NCBI GenBank assembly: GCA_902802945.1
Contig: CADCOC010000046.1
Coordinates: forward strand, 1-60,321
Reading direction: 5' to 3'
Length of the DNA: 60,321 nt
DNA from: an uncultured bacterium
Lineage (GTDB): Bacteria; Verrucomicrobiota; Kiritimatiellia; RFP12; UBA1067
Numbering within the stretch: the stretch's first letter is position 1; every line of letters begins with the position of its first letter. The position numbers were made by a program, and so were the translations under genes. The notes under the pieces were generated by a model that was given only the letters and a program-made list of their open reading frames with translations, did no database searches and was not told the DNA's origin. Positions 31,061-40,313 of this stretch are shown piece after piece.

Positions 31061-34000
31061 CTATTTAAGTTGCTGTTCTCCGAAACTAATGGTAACAGGA
31101 CCAATCAGTCCCGACGGCTCATTCTCGACCGTCGTGCGGTAGCGCGTGGGAATCGTCTGGTAGTGGTTGTTGAGCGTGTTGTAGACGGTCACCTTGAGCG
31201 TGTTCGTGCCCTCCTTGAGGCCGTCAATCTCGACACACCACGGCGGACAGCACAGCACCTTCTCCGCGCCGCCGTTCACCGACACGCCGCAGCACGCGCC
31301 CACGCGCCCGAGGTCGAGCGTTGCTGTCGCTGCCGCCTGCTCCTTCGTGAGCGTGAAGGTCTTCTCATAGACGGCCCCGCCCGAATAGAAGCGGAGACCA
31401 TCCGCAATCAGCGCCCAGTTGCCGAGCGCGATCTTGCCCTTCCCGCATGTGAGGCGCATCGGCTCCGTAAACGCCGCGCCGCCGGTGAAGCCCGGCTCGT
31501 GCGCGACCTTGAGCGTGAGCGCGGCCACACCCGCGTTCGCCAACCGCGGCTTGACGCGATAGGTTTTCTCTCGGCGGTCGCGGGGCGACCGCCCTACCAC
31601 GTTGTCCGGTAGGGCGGGCGCGCTTGTCGTGCCCCCTGGTAGGGCGGGCGCCCCGCGCCCGCCGTCATCCACCAGCGTCACCTCGGCATCTGCGCCGGCG
31701 ATGTTGGCGGAAAGTAACGTCCCGCGGAGCGTAATCTCGATCGCATCGCACGCGGGCGGCAACGTGGCCGTGTACACGCCCTCCTTGACCTTGCCGCCGA
31801 ACGGATCGAACGGCAGCACCGCCGGGTCGTTGTACCAGCACATCGAAAGCGGAACCTTCGACGGCTCGCTCGCGATGTCCGTGCGCATCATCACGAGCGC
31901 GGCGCGTCCAAATTTATCGTAGCTCACGGACAGCTCGTGGTAGCCCGCCGCAAGCGCGACCTCTTCGCCAACCTTGCACGACTTGCCGTCAAGCGTCAGG
32001 GCCTTCGGTTCCACGCCGTGCGAAACGGGCTTCGCCTTGCAGGCACAGGGCGCATAGACAAAGGTCTTGTATGCCGCACCGGGCTTCGCGCCACGCGACG
32101 GCGCAACGTCGTAGAGCCTCATGTTGTACGGACCCAGCACGAAGAAGTCGTCGCCCACGACGCCATTCAAGCCGTGGTGCCAGTTCTGGAAACCCGGCTT
32201 GCCTTCCACGCCCTCGCGCCAGGAGAAAATGTAAAATGGAAAGTGTAAAGTGTAAAGTGAAGAAGAACCGTCCATGCGTCCCGCGTGACCGCTCATATCC
32301 TCAAACTGCGGGCCGAAACCGACCATCATTTCGGCGGGGAGGTTCAGCGTCTCCGCGCCCACCATCTTCACGGCTCGCGCACGGGCAGACGGAAGTCGCC
32401 CCATTTGTTGTCGAGCGTGGGCTTGAGCGTGAAGTCCCATTCGCCGCCGAGGGTAAGGGTGTTTTGCGGCGCGCGCGGGGCGCGCGCCCTACCATCCGGC
32501 GCGCTCGGTGATCGCGCCCTACCGGCTGACTCATCCGAAGCGGGAGGGGCCGCGCTTGTCGCGGCCCTTGGTAGGGCGGTCGCCCCGCGACCGCCGTCAT
32601 TCGCGAACACAACGAGTCGCGGTGCACCGTCGCCCGCGATCTTTACGGTCGTCGTGCCATCGGCGTTGCGCTTGAATTCCGTGAGCGCCTTCTGTGTGCC
32701 GTCCCACGGGTTCCACAGCTCGGGCGTGCCCGTGGCGCGAAACGTGCAGTCGCCCGTCTCCTTCAGGTCGCAGATGAAATACACGTCGTAGCCGCCCACG
32801 CGGCGGTGGAGCGCCTTGGCCTCGCCGGGCGCGCGGAAGTCGGGCGTGCCGACGGAGTCTGCAATCGCCTTCAGCTGCTCAGCGGAAGGCTTGGCGGGGA
32901 ATGCAACGGGCAAGATGCCCGTTGTCCCAGTGGTCAGCTCCGCGACGAGCGCGTCGATCTTCGCCTTGTCCTTGTGCGGTGTGTCGGTGAACTGCGGCTT
33001 CGCGCCAAGAAACACGACCACGCCCCCGGCGCGCTTGAATTCCAGAAGTTTTTCAATCGTAGAGGAACGGATGGCGATCATGTCCGGCACGACGACGACC
33101 CGATATGCCTCGCCCGCAACATTGAGCGTCACCTTGCTGTTGTACGCTTGCTGTCCTTCCTCGCGGCGGTCACGGGGTGACCGCCCTACCGTCGCCCGGG
33201 CAAGCGAATCGGCGTCGATGAAATCGACGTCCGTCTGCGCCTCGGTCACAAGACGGCGCACGATGTCGTGGGCCACGCCCACGGAAACATTGCCCCGGTT
33301 TCTGTTGTAGACGCACGGTTCGAGTGGGTTCACCACCGCCACGTCGCACACGTGGACGCCCTGGCTGAGCACATAGCTCAGACGTTCGAAGTACTTGAGG
33401 AATGTCTTCATGTACGTCCAGTACGGCATGCGGAAATGGTAGCACGGCGGCGCCCACTCCCACCAGCCGCCGTAGGTGGAATAGTAGAGGCCATGGAGGT
33501 TCAGAAGGTTTGAACCGTAGAGGTAGTTGTGGCAAGTGGAGTCGAAGATCGTCGTCGTGGAGGCCTGCCAGCCCTGCGAATGGTAGCCCTCGAGCCACAC
33601 GCGCGGACGGTTGTAGAGGTGCGCGATGGAGGAGCCGACCTTGTTCTTGATGAGGTCGGCGGAGCGTCCGGGCGTATCGAATCCGGGCGCGGTGAAGTAC
33701 TTCATCACGCGCATGTAGTCGATGTACTTGTTCATCGGATGGCGTCCGCGCGTCGCCTGGTCGCAGCCGTAGATGAGGCCGCGGCTCGCGTGCCAGTCGT
33801 AGATCGGCTTGTAGTAGCGCTCGCAGGCGAGCGCGCTCATCACGTCGTTCATGTCGAGGCGCACCTTGGCTGTGTCGGGGCCGTGGTCGCCGAAGAGCGC
33901 GGGCAGCATCGGCTCGAGGTCGTAGCCCTTCCGCTTCTTGAACTCGGCGGGCAGGTCGTCCGACCACAGCCAGAGGATGCCGCGCGTGAGGACCAGCTCG

Positions 34001-34626
34001 TCCTGGAAGAAGTAGTTGAGGCCGCCGCGCAGATGCTCCGGAACCTTCTCCATGAACGGATTGAAGAAGCGCTCCACCACGCGCTTGCCCGATTCGGGAT
34101 GGAGCGGGTTGTACGTGCGCGGAACCTTGCGCTTGACGATCTTCCCGTTAACGTACGAAAGCTCGGTCGCGTACATTTCAGGCGTGCTGATCTTGAGCTT
34201 GCGCCAGAGGTTCTCCGCATCCGGGAAGTCGAGCGTGTAGTTGCTGAGCGAGATGCCCATGCCGCGCTTGCCGCACTCCTGCGCGGCGAACGAGAAGAAG
34301 TCCCACCATTCGTCGGTGAAGAGCGCCGGGGTGGAGTCCTGCGTCGGCCACGCCCCCGAACGGTAGTGCGAGTAGTTCACCTGCACGCCGGCGATGCCAG
34401 CCTTGTGGATTTCCTCAATCTGTTCAAGGAGCCGCTCCTTGTTGAGCGGTTCGCGTCCGCTCCACCACCAGAACGGCACCTCGCCGTAGCCGGGCGGCGG
34501 CGCCTTGAAATCGGAGCGGATTGTCTTCGCCGCGACCTCACCGGGCTGAGGAAACCCCAGCCCTCCCGCCACGCATGCGGCAAACGGCACGGCGGCAATC
34601 AAGGTCAGGTAAAAGGGATTTTTCAT
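31061..34626 (-). CDS. GH106 alpha-L-rhamnosidase-like, frameshifted, repeat-invaded
   Basis: The first frame (34626 to 32368) has a signal peptide and GH106 features: GEVPFWWWSGREPLNKERLLE, AGIAGVQVNYSHYRSGAWPT, YFFQDELVLTRG, and YHSQGWQASTTT. It stops just after TLDNKWGDFRLPVREP. The frame shifted by one base continues as KMVGAETLNLPAEMMVGFGP with beta-sandwich domains to 31061. A one-base deletion near 32369-32385 restores about 1188 residues, a normal GH106 length. The gene carries hairpin inserts at 31573-31666, 32468-32598, 32904-32930 and 33165-33190, plus an AT-rich insert at 32225-32260, all in frame. GH106 releases terminal L-rhamnose from pectins and glycosides. GGAG precedes the ATG. 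Confidence 0.85.
31573..31666. repeat. Composite family A/C hairpin cluster in the GH106 gene
   Basis: There are three units. 31573-31598 has arms GGCGGTCGC/GCGACCGCC (loop GGG) plus CTACC. 31608-31637 is a family C unit with CTTGT loop. 31638-31666 has arms GGCGGGCGC/GCGCCCGCC (loop CCC). Together they encode about 31 in-frame residues, including VGRSPRDRRE and RGAPALPG. Confidence 0.85.
32225..32260. repeat. AT-rich low-complexity insert in the GH106 gene
   Basis: Repeated AAAGTGTAAAGTGTAAAGTG-type units in a GC-rich gene encode the out-of-character peptide SSLYTLHFPFYIFS. Composition and periodicity mark it as a foreign short repeat. Confidence 0.7.
32468..32598. repeat. Four-hairpin cluster in the GH106 gene
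   Basis: The units are 32468-32493 (arms GGCGCGCGC/GCGCGCGCC), 32498-32523 (GGCGCGCTC/GATCGCGCC, one mismatch), 32542-32567 (family C, arms GGCCGCG/CGCGGCC) and 32570-32598 (GGCGGTCGC/GCGACCGCC). The 131 bp encode about 43 in-frame residues rich in Ala, Arg, Pro and Ser just before the TLGGEWDF domain. Confidence 0.85.
32904..32930. repeat. Family B hairpin in the GH106 gene
   Basis: Arms CAACGGGCA and TGCCCGTTG flank loop AGA, followed by TCCCAG. An almost identical copy is at 55557-55583. It encodes TTGILPVA in frame. Confidence 0.85.
33165..33190. repeat. Family A hairpin in the GH106 gene
   Basis: Arms GGCGGTCAC and GTGACCGCC (loop GGG) plus CTACC. Relative to the 31573 copy, one pair changes from G-C to A-T on both arms. 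It encodes VGRSPRDRRE in frame. Confidence 0.88.
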
Positions 34627-34647
34627 AAGCAGTCTCCGTTATATGTT

Positions 34648-36387
34648 TTAGTCCAGCCAGGTCCAGAAGTATGCGTAAGCGGCGACGACGCAACCGACGA
34701 CGATAAGCGACGCGACCACATCTACCCAGTTCCACGACTCGCGGTTCATCTTGCGGTATTCGGACGACAGGCAGCTGAAGTTGAGTCCGTCCAGGTGGGC
34801 CGAGTCAGGCGCGGGCGCCATGAGCGAGGCGACAATTACGATGCCGATTGAAAGCGCGAGCAGTATGCCGGAGAAGTAGAAGTCTGGAATGAACGCGCAT
34901 CCCTCGGTTCCGCCCCAGAGAGCGTTCGCGGCGAGTTTCGCCATGCCGAGGATAAACCCGACCGAAAGCCCCCACACGGCGCCCTTCAAGTTCATGCGCT
35001 TCCAGAAGAGGCCGAGCACGAACACGGCGACGATCGGCGGCGCGAGGAACGACTGCACGGCCTGGATGTACTTGTAGAGCCCACCGCCTGCGATGGACTT
35101 CATGATCGGGAGCCACAGGAGGCCGAGCGCCGTCATGGAGACCGTCGTGACGCGACCGATGGTGACGAGACGGCGCTGTGAGGCTTCTGGCTTGAGCTTC
35201 TGGTACACATCGACCGTGAAGAGCGTCGAGACCGAGTTGAAGAGCGACGCGAGCGAACTCATGAGCGCGGCAATCATGCCGGCCACCACAAGTCCGCGGA
35301 ATCCCACGGGCAGAAGCGACTGAACGAGCGTGGGAAACACTGCGTCGCCGTTCAGCGCGCCGCCCGCCTTGAGCGGAATCGCGAACTGCGCGCCGTTGAC
35401 GACCACGTGGTTATGGTGGAGCGCGAAGCCGAGCATTCCTGGGACGAGGAAGAGGAACACCGGTGCGAGCTTCAGGAAGCCGCCCCAGAGCGCACCGCGC
35501 CGTGCGTTCGTAAGGTTCCTCGCGGCGAGCGTGCGTTGGATGATGAACTGGTCCGTACACCAGTACCACACGCCGATCGTTACGGACGCGACGACAACGC
35601 CGAGCCACGGGAGCGAATTGTGCGAAAGCGAGTGCCAGAGGCCGAACTGTTCGACATTGCCCGTCGACTTGATCGTCTGTTTCAGGACCGCCCAGCCGTC
35701 CGCAATGCCATGCGCCGTTGCGCCGTCCGCAAGCGGCACACCCGAGTTGCCGAGGTGGTAGAGCGCGAAGCCCGTCACGGACAACGTACCGGCGAGGATG
35801 ATGAACGTCTGCACGAGGTCGGTGTAGACGACCGCAGAGAGTCCGCCGATGGACGAGTATACGCCCGCGAGGACGACGGTCAGCACCGCGCCGATCCAGA
35901 ACGAGCTTACCACCGTACCGCCAATCGTGAGGGACACCTCTGGCATCATCACCTCGAAGAAAAGCGCGCCCGCGTACACGGTAACGGAGATCTTCGTAAG
36001 TACGTACGCCGCGAGCGAGACGAGGGAGAGTATCCAGCGGGCCTTTGGTCCGAACCGCCTCTCAAGGAACTCCGGCATCGTAGAGACGCCAGAGTTGTAG
36101 TAGAATGGCAGAAACACCCAGCTCATCATCACCAGCACCCATGCGTGGAATTCCCAGTGCGCCATTGAAAGACCCGTCAAGGCACCTTGTCCCGCAAGGC
36201 CGATCAGGTGCTCCGATCCAATGTTCGCGGCGAAGATGGATGCGCCGATTGCAAGCCACCCGACGCTGCGTCCGCCGAGGAAGAGGTCCTTCTCCGTTTC
36301 GATGCGCTTGCGCCGCATCGTGAACACCACCACGCCCGCGAGGAGCGCGAAGTATGCCAGAATCATCGTCCAGTCTAGTGCTGTCAT
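34648..36387 (-). CDS. Sodium/solute symporter (SSS/SGLT family)
   Basis: 579 residues with about 13-14 membrane helices. FLGGRSVGWLAIGASIFAAN (about 37-56) and the SIGGLSAVVYTDLVQTFIIL region (about 180-200) are SSS signatures contributing to the Na+ site; GVWYWCTDQFIIQRTLAAR is SGLT-type. It would import a sugar or sugar acid, perhaps rhamnose or a uronate released by the co-transcribed GH106 enzyme. AAAGGAG precedes the ATG. It is 21 nt from the rhamnosidase start and 14 nt from the kinase stop. Confidence 0.92.
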   Translation of the reverse strand: MTALDWTMILAYFALLAGVVVFTMRRKRIETEKDLFLGGRSVGWLAIGASIFAANIGSEHLIGLAGQGALTGLSMAHWEFHAWVLVMMSWVFLPFYYNSGVSTMPEFLERRFGPKARWILSLVSLAAYVLTKISVTVYAGALFFEVMMPEVSLTIGGTVVSSFWIGAVLTVVLAGVYSSIGGLSAVVYTDLVQTFIILAGTLSVTGFALYHLGNSGVPLADGATAHGIADGWAVLKQTIKSTGNVEQFGLWHSLSHNSLPWLGVVVASVTIGVWYWCTDQFIIQRTLAARNLTNARRGALWGGFLKLAPVFLFLVPGMLGFALHHNHVVVNGAQFAIPLKAGGALNGDAVFPTLVQSLLPVGFRGLVVAGMIAALMSSLASLFNSVSTLFTVDVYQKLKPEASQRRLVTIGRVTTVSMTALGLLWLPIMKSIAGGGLYKYIQAVQSFLAPPIVAVFVLGLFWKRMNLKGAVWGLSVGFILGMAKLAANALWGGTEGCAFIPDFYFSGILLALSIGIVIVASLMAPAPDSAHLDGLNFSCLSSEYRKMNRESWNWVDVVASLIVVGCVVAAYAYFWTWLD

Positions 36388-36401
36388 TTTTTCATCTCCT
36401 T

Positions 36402-37760
36402 TTACTTTGCCGTTTCAAGCGCCCGTGCAGCAAGCAGAGCACCGCCAAGGGCGGCAGAATCGGACACTTCGAGCGTCCGGGCGTCCGCGCCGAATATCTC
36501 GCGGATCGTCGCGAGAATGCCCTTGGAACGCGAAGCGCCGCCCGTCACGTAGATGGTCTTGAAGTCGCCGATCCACCGAGTCCTCTCGCGCATGTTCGCA
36601 ATCTGCCCTTCCACGATGGCGCGGATACGCACCTCGGGCGCAGCGACCTCCCAGTCGAAGTTCGCCTCGATGCCCGTCGCGTCGTGCTTCGGAGTGAGTT
36701 CCGTCTCGAAGTACGGGAACGCGCGTTTACCGTTGTTGCCGGACGGCGTGAGCGCGAACGCCGTCTCGTCGAAGAACGTCCAGTCCGCACCGCAATCGCG
36801 CCGCACGCGGTCGCGCGCAAGCGAACCGTTCTTGAAGCAGGAAAGCGACATGAACCCGCCAGCCGGGTTGCCGAAAACGTGTCCGTAGCCGTCCGGATCC
36901 GTACGGAAGTCCGGCATCGCCGCAAAAAACGTATCGCTCGTCCCGAGCGAAATCACCGCGCAGCCGGGCGTCGCCGCGCCGCATCCAACGAGCGAGGCGG
37001 GGTTGTCGCCGGTGAACGGCGCCACGGGGGTACCGGGTCGCAGTCCGAATTCCGCGAACCTCTCCGCAAGCTTGAGAGGAGCGTCGCCCGGCTTGTGGAT
37101 GCGCGGCAGTTTCGCGAGCAGCCCAGGTGCGGAGAATCCGCAGATTTCCTCGTCCCACGCGAGCGTCTGTAGGTTCATGAGATTCATGCCCGCGCCGTCG
37201 CCCGTCTCGATCGGCGCGTCCGTGCCAGTCAAGACAGACGTCAGATACGAGCTAAGCAGATGGACGCGCGTCGTGCGCGCCCACGCTTCGGGGTCATCCT
37301 TCGCGAACTTCATCGCCTGTGCGGCGGCAAAGCGCTCGATCGCAGGCGAACCGGTGCGCGCGCGCAAAGACTCGCCGAAGCGGGCGTCCAACGCCGACAC
37401 CTCAGCGCCCGTGGAGGAGTCCATCCAGATAGGGCTCTCCGCGCGGGAATAGCTTCCGTCGGCGGCGAGGTACACGGTCGCGTGCTGCTGGGCGTCGCCA
37501 CCAACGGCGGCAATCTCACCCATCGGCGCGCCGCCGTCGCGCAGACGCGCCAGCGCGAGCTCCAGTCCCTTCACCCACATCGCGGGGTTGGCACGCCGCA
37601 CGCGCGCATCGGCGTTCGGCAGGAAGCCGTCGGGCGAGCCGAATTCCGGCAGGTCCTTTCCGTAGTTCACCGCCGCCGAGGCGACAACACGTCCTGCGGC
37701 CGTATCGTACACGACTGCCTTCGTCCCTTGCGTGGACGAGTCGATTCCAAGTGTAAGCAT
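36402..37760 (-). CDS. FGGY-family carbohydrate kinase (xylulokinase-like)
   Basis: 452 residues. The N-terminal phosphate-binding LGIDSSTQGTKAVVYD and GGDAQQHATVYL resemble XylB. The catalytic region is APFTGDNPASLVGCG, with Asp as general base. The C-terminal VTGGASRSKGI is the FGGY ATP-binding signature. It phosphorylates a pentulose, hexulose or deoxysugar; xylulose is the nearest guess, but in a rhamnosidase operon rhamnulose is possible. AAGGAG precedes ATG 37760. It is 9 nt after the radical-SAM gene. Confidence 0.88.
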   Translation of the reverse strand: MLTLGIDSSTQGTKAVVYDTAAGRVVASAAVNYGKDLPEFGSPDGFLPNADARVRRANPAMWVKGLELALARLRDGGAPMGEIAAVGGDAQQHATVYLAADGSYSRAESPIWMDSSTGAEVSALDARFGESLRARTGSPAIERFAAAQAMKFAKDDPEAWARTTRVHLLSSYLTSVLTGTDAPIETGDGAGMNLMNLQTLAWDEEICGFSAPGLLAKLPRIHKPGDAPLKLAERFAEFGLRPGTPVAPFTGDNPASLVGCGAATPGCAVISLGTSDTFFAAMPDFRTDPDGYGHVFGNPAGGFMSLSCFKNGSLARDRVRRDCGADWTFFDETAFALTPSGNNGKRAFPYFETELTPKHDATGIEANFDWEVAAPEVRIRAIVEGQIANMRERTRWIGDFKTIYVTGGASRSKGILATIREIFGADARTLEVSDSAALGGALLAARALETAK

Positions 37761-37769
37761 GGAGTCTCC

Positions 37770-39227
37770 TTATGTTTTGCGGAAATCGAACAGGTGCCCG
37801 AGCAGCGATCGGATTCCGCGGTAGTAGAAACCAAAGTCAAAAAGGGTACGGGTGGAGAGCAGGCGGCGCAGAAGAGCCTGCGGCTGGAAGAAGCCGCTGT
37901 ATACCCTGCGCACTGCCTTCTTGATCTCGTCCTCGGAGACGAGCGGCGTCTTCGTGATCTGGCGACGCATGTCGTATTCGTCCCAATCAAGCGTCGTGAG
38001 GCCGTCTTTCTCCTTCAGTTCCTTGAAGAGCGGCGTGCCGGGGTAGGGGATCGTGATCGTGCACTGGAGCGTGGACGCCCATCCCTTCGCGAGCATCTTG
38101 CGCGCGAGGCAGACCGTGTTGGCGATCTCCTTCGGACCTTCCCAGGCGTGTCCGAACATGAACGTGAGGTGTACGTCGAGCCCCGCCTTGTGCGCCCACT
38201 CAGCGCCCTTCTCGACGTCCTCGACCTTCAATGCTTTGACGAAACGGTCGAGCGTATCTTGGTTTGCGGACTCCACTCCGAATAGTACGAGACGGAATCC
38301 GGCCTTGCGCATGAGTTTGTAGTCGTCGAACGTGAGGCGTCCGAAGCGCATGTTGCAGTCGATGCGCAGTTTCTTGTTGTAGCCGCGCTTGATCATCTCC
38401 TCGCAGAACGTCTTCATCCACGCGCCCACGGGGAACGATCCGGAGTCGTCCATGATCTCCTTCACGCCGTAACGTTCGATGAGGTCGCCGATCTCGTTCA
38501 CCACGTCGATGGGATCGCGCGTGCGGTAATGCGGATAGAGCGTGGTCCAACTGCAGAACGTGCATTTCGCGTGCCAGCAGTCGCGTCCGGACATGATGTA
38601 CGTGCCGGGCGTGCGGCGGAAGTTGCCGTTTTTCACGGCGTAGAGCTTCCAGTGGCAGAGGTCGCGGTCGATCCACGGCGCGGCGTTGAGGTCGTGGTTC
38701 AGCTGGAAGCGCCCCGTGTTCTTCACCTCGCCGTCCTCGCGGTACCATATGCCCGGCTCGAACTTCGCCGGATCAAAGCCGGACGAGACGAGGTTCATAA
38801 CGAGGAAGTCCCAGTCGCCGCCAGTAACTACGTAGTCCACGGGACACGCCGCCATCGTCTCGTCAGACAGCGCCGTCACGTGGTCGCCCACTAGTACGAC
38901 CTTCGCGTGCGCGCCGACGGGAGTGGACTTGAACGCCTCCACCCATTTCCAGTGACGCTTGACTACGGGCGTCTTCGTCTCAACAACGACAAGGTCTGGC
39001 TTAGCGTCGGCGAGTCGGCGCTCGAACTCCTCGGGCGTCCACTCCTCCGCGATGCCGTCCAACCAAACAGCATCGTGCCCCGCCTTCTTCGCCATCGTGG
39101 CCGCAGTTGCGGGCACGACGGGGAAGATATAGGTGGGGCGCGAGAACCACTGGAACTGCCGATTCTGGGAGAGGAGCGGGACGCCCCTCTCCGAGGGCAG
39201 CGGTGGATATGCGAAGGCGATTACCAC
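37770..39227 (-). CDS. B12-binding-domain radical SAM protein
   Basis: 485 residues from a GTG at 39227 that overlaps the DUF481 stop (GTGGTAA). The N-terminal B12-binding-like domain begins VIAFAYPPLPSERGVPLLSQ and continues PTYIFPVVPATAATMAKKAG. The radical-SAM core has SGRDCWHAKCTFCSW (about residue 217), with spacing CX4CX2C instead of the common CX3CX2C. IMDDSGSFPVGAW and FGVESANQDTLDRF follow. The substrate is unknown; relatives act on lipids, cofactors or surface glycans. An in-frame upstream extension exists, but the family N-terminus fits the GTG. Confidence 0.85.
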   Translation of the reverse strand: MVIAFAYPPLPSERGVPLLSQNRQFQWFSRPTYIFPVVPATAATMAKKAGHDAVWLDGIAEEWTPEEFERRLADAKPDLVVVETKTPVVKRHWKWVEAFKSTPVGAHAKVVLVGDHVTALSDETMAACPVDYVVTGGDWDFLVMNLVSSGFDPAKFEPGIWYREDGEVKNTGRFQLNHDLNAAPWIDRDLCHWKLYAVKNGNFRRTPGTYIMSGRDCWHAKCTFCSWTTLYPHYRTRDPIDVVNEIGDLIERYGVKEIMDDSGSFPVGAWMKTFCEEMIKRGYNKKLRIDCNMRFGRLTFDDYKLMRKAGFRLVLFGVESANQDTLDRFVKALKVEDVEKGAEWAHKAGLDVHLTFMFGHAWEGPKEIANTVCLARKMLAKGWASTLQCTITIPYPGTPLFKELKEKDGLTTLDWDEYDMRRQITKTPLVSEDEIKKAVRRVYSGFFQPQALLRRLLSTRTLFDFGFYYRGIRSLLGHLFDFRKT

Positions 39228-40237
39228 TTGTACCCGAGGCCGAGCGTGTAGCGGAAGTCGCTCTTCTTCGTGTGCGGACCGGGAGCCGAGTTGTAGTCCC
39301 ATTCGATCTTGCCGAGGAGCGTCCACGCGGCATCAAGCGCGTATTCGCAACCGACGTCGGCGTCGATCAGATAGGCGTCAGCCCAGTCGCTCACGTCGGG
39401 CAGGTACTCCAGGTTGTGAGTGAAGGAGAGCTTGTCGACCCAGCGGGGCGTCCAGGAGGCGTGGTGCGCGTAACGGAATGCGCAGCGGTCGTCATCCTTG
39501 GTATGCTCGTACTTCTCCTTGATGTAGGTGAGGCCGACTTCCTGGTTAAAGGACCACTTGCCGGTGGACTCGAACGTCTGGCCTTCAAGCCACTGGTAGC
39601 CGATACCCGTACCGGCGCGGTAGCGGTACTGCAGGTTGTTGATGCCGTCCCGCTCGTACCTGCCGTTGACGTAGGAGTAGACCTTCGTCGCCCAGAAGTG
39701 GTCGAACTGCGAGCCGAGGTCGATGCGGTCTTCGGTCTTCTCCTTGTTGTAGCGGCTCGTGCCGTTCTGCGCGAAGTAGTAGCCGAAGTTAGCAGTCAGG
39801 CGGTCCTTCTCCCAGCGGCGGTTGAGATCGGCGAGCACCGTGGCCTTCTCGCTCACAGTGTTTCCGCGTGCGGCCGTGCCGCTAAAGCCAATGCTGCCGT
39901 GCCAGGCCTCCTCCTCGGGGTTGACGGCCTTGACGTCGTCGATGTCCAGCTCTTCCTTGTTGAGCGTGTACTTGCCGTCCTTCATCGCCACAACGCCATC
40001 GCGGCGCGAGCGGTCGTTATACTGAACGGTCGCAGACTTCTTCGTATCGATGGAGGAGAGCTTGTCCAGCTTGACCTTCACCTCGCCGACATCGTCGGAT
40101 TTGAAGGTGACTTCGCCGCCGGTGATGCGCACGACTTCGCCTTCAAGACGGGAACCGCTCTTGAACACGAGCGTATCCGCCGAGCCAGCCAACGCGCACG
40201 CAGCGGCCAGCGCCGCAAACATTAATTTGTTCGACAT
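39221..40237 (-). CDS. DUF481 (YdiY-like) outer-membrane protein
   Basis: 338 residues from ATG 40237, preceded by AAAGGAAAA. A signal peptide (about 1-20) leads to a small beta domain (LVFKSGSRLEGEVVRITGGE), which looks like a short Sm-like or stress-response module. A DUF481 barrel follows: GSIGFSGTAARGNTVSEKAT near 115 and strand repeats such as RYRAGTGIGYQW, ending DFRYTLGLGYKW with a terminal aromatic. It probably sits in the outer membrane; function unknown. It is the first gene of the sugar operon, and its stop overlaps the radical-SAM GTG. Confidence 0.82.
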   Translation of the reverse strand: MSNKLMFAALAAACALAGSADTLVFKSGSRLEGEVVRITGGEVTFKSDDVGEVKVKLDKLSSIDTKKSATVQYNDRSRRDGVVAMKDGKYTLNKEELDIDDVKAVNPEEEAWHGSIGFSGTAARGNTVSEKATVLADLNRRWEKDRLTANFGYYFAQNGTSRYNKEKTEDRIDLGSQFDHFWATKVYSYVNGRYERDGINNLQYRYRAGTGIGYQWLEGQTFESTGKWSFNQEVGLTYIKEKYEHTKDDDRCAFRYAHHASWTPRWVDKLSFTHNLEYLPDVSDWADAYLIDADVGCEYALDAAWTLLGKIEWDYNSAPGPHTKKSDFRYTLGLGYKW

Positions 40238-40273
40238 GTTTTCCTTTACCTTTTTGGGGTGATGAATTGTGTA

Positions 40274-40284
40274 ATTATACCATA
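40274..40284 (-). promoter_or_regulatory. Extended -10 promoter of the DUF481/sugar operon
   Basis: The minus strand reads TAATATGGTATAATTA. The leader to ATG 40237 is about 30 nt and includes AAAGGAAAA. It begins 35 nt after the cdsA stop. Confidence 0.65.
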
Positions 40285-40313
40285 TTACCCCGCATCTGTG
40301 AACCATAAACACG

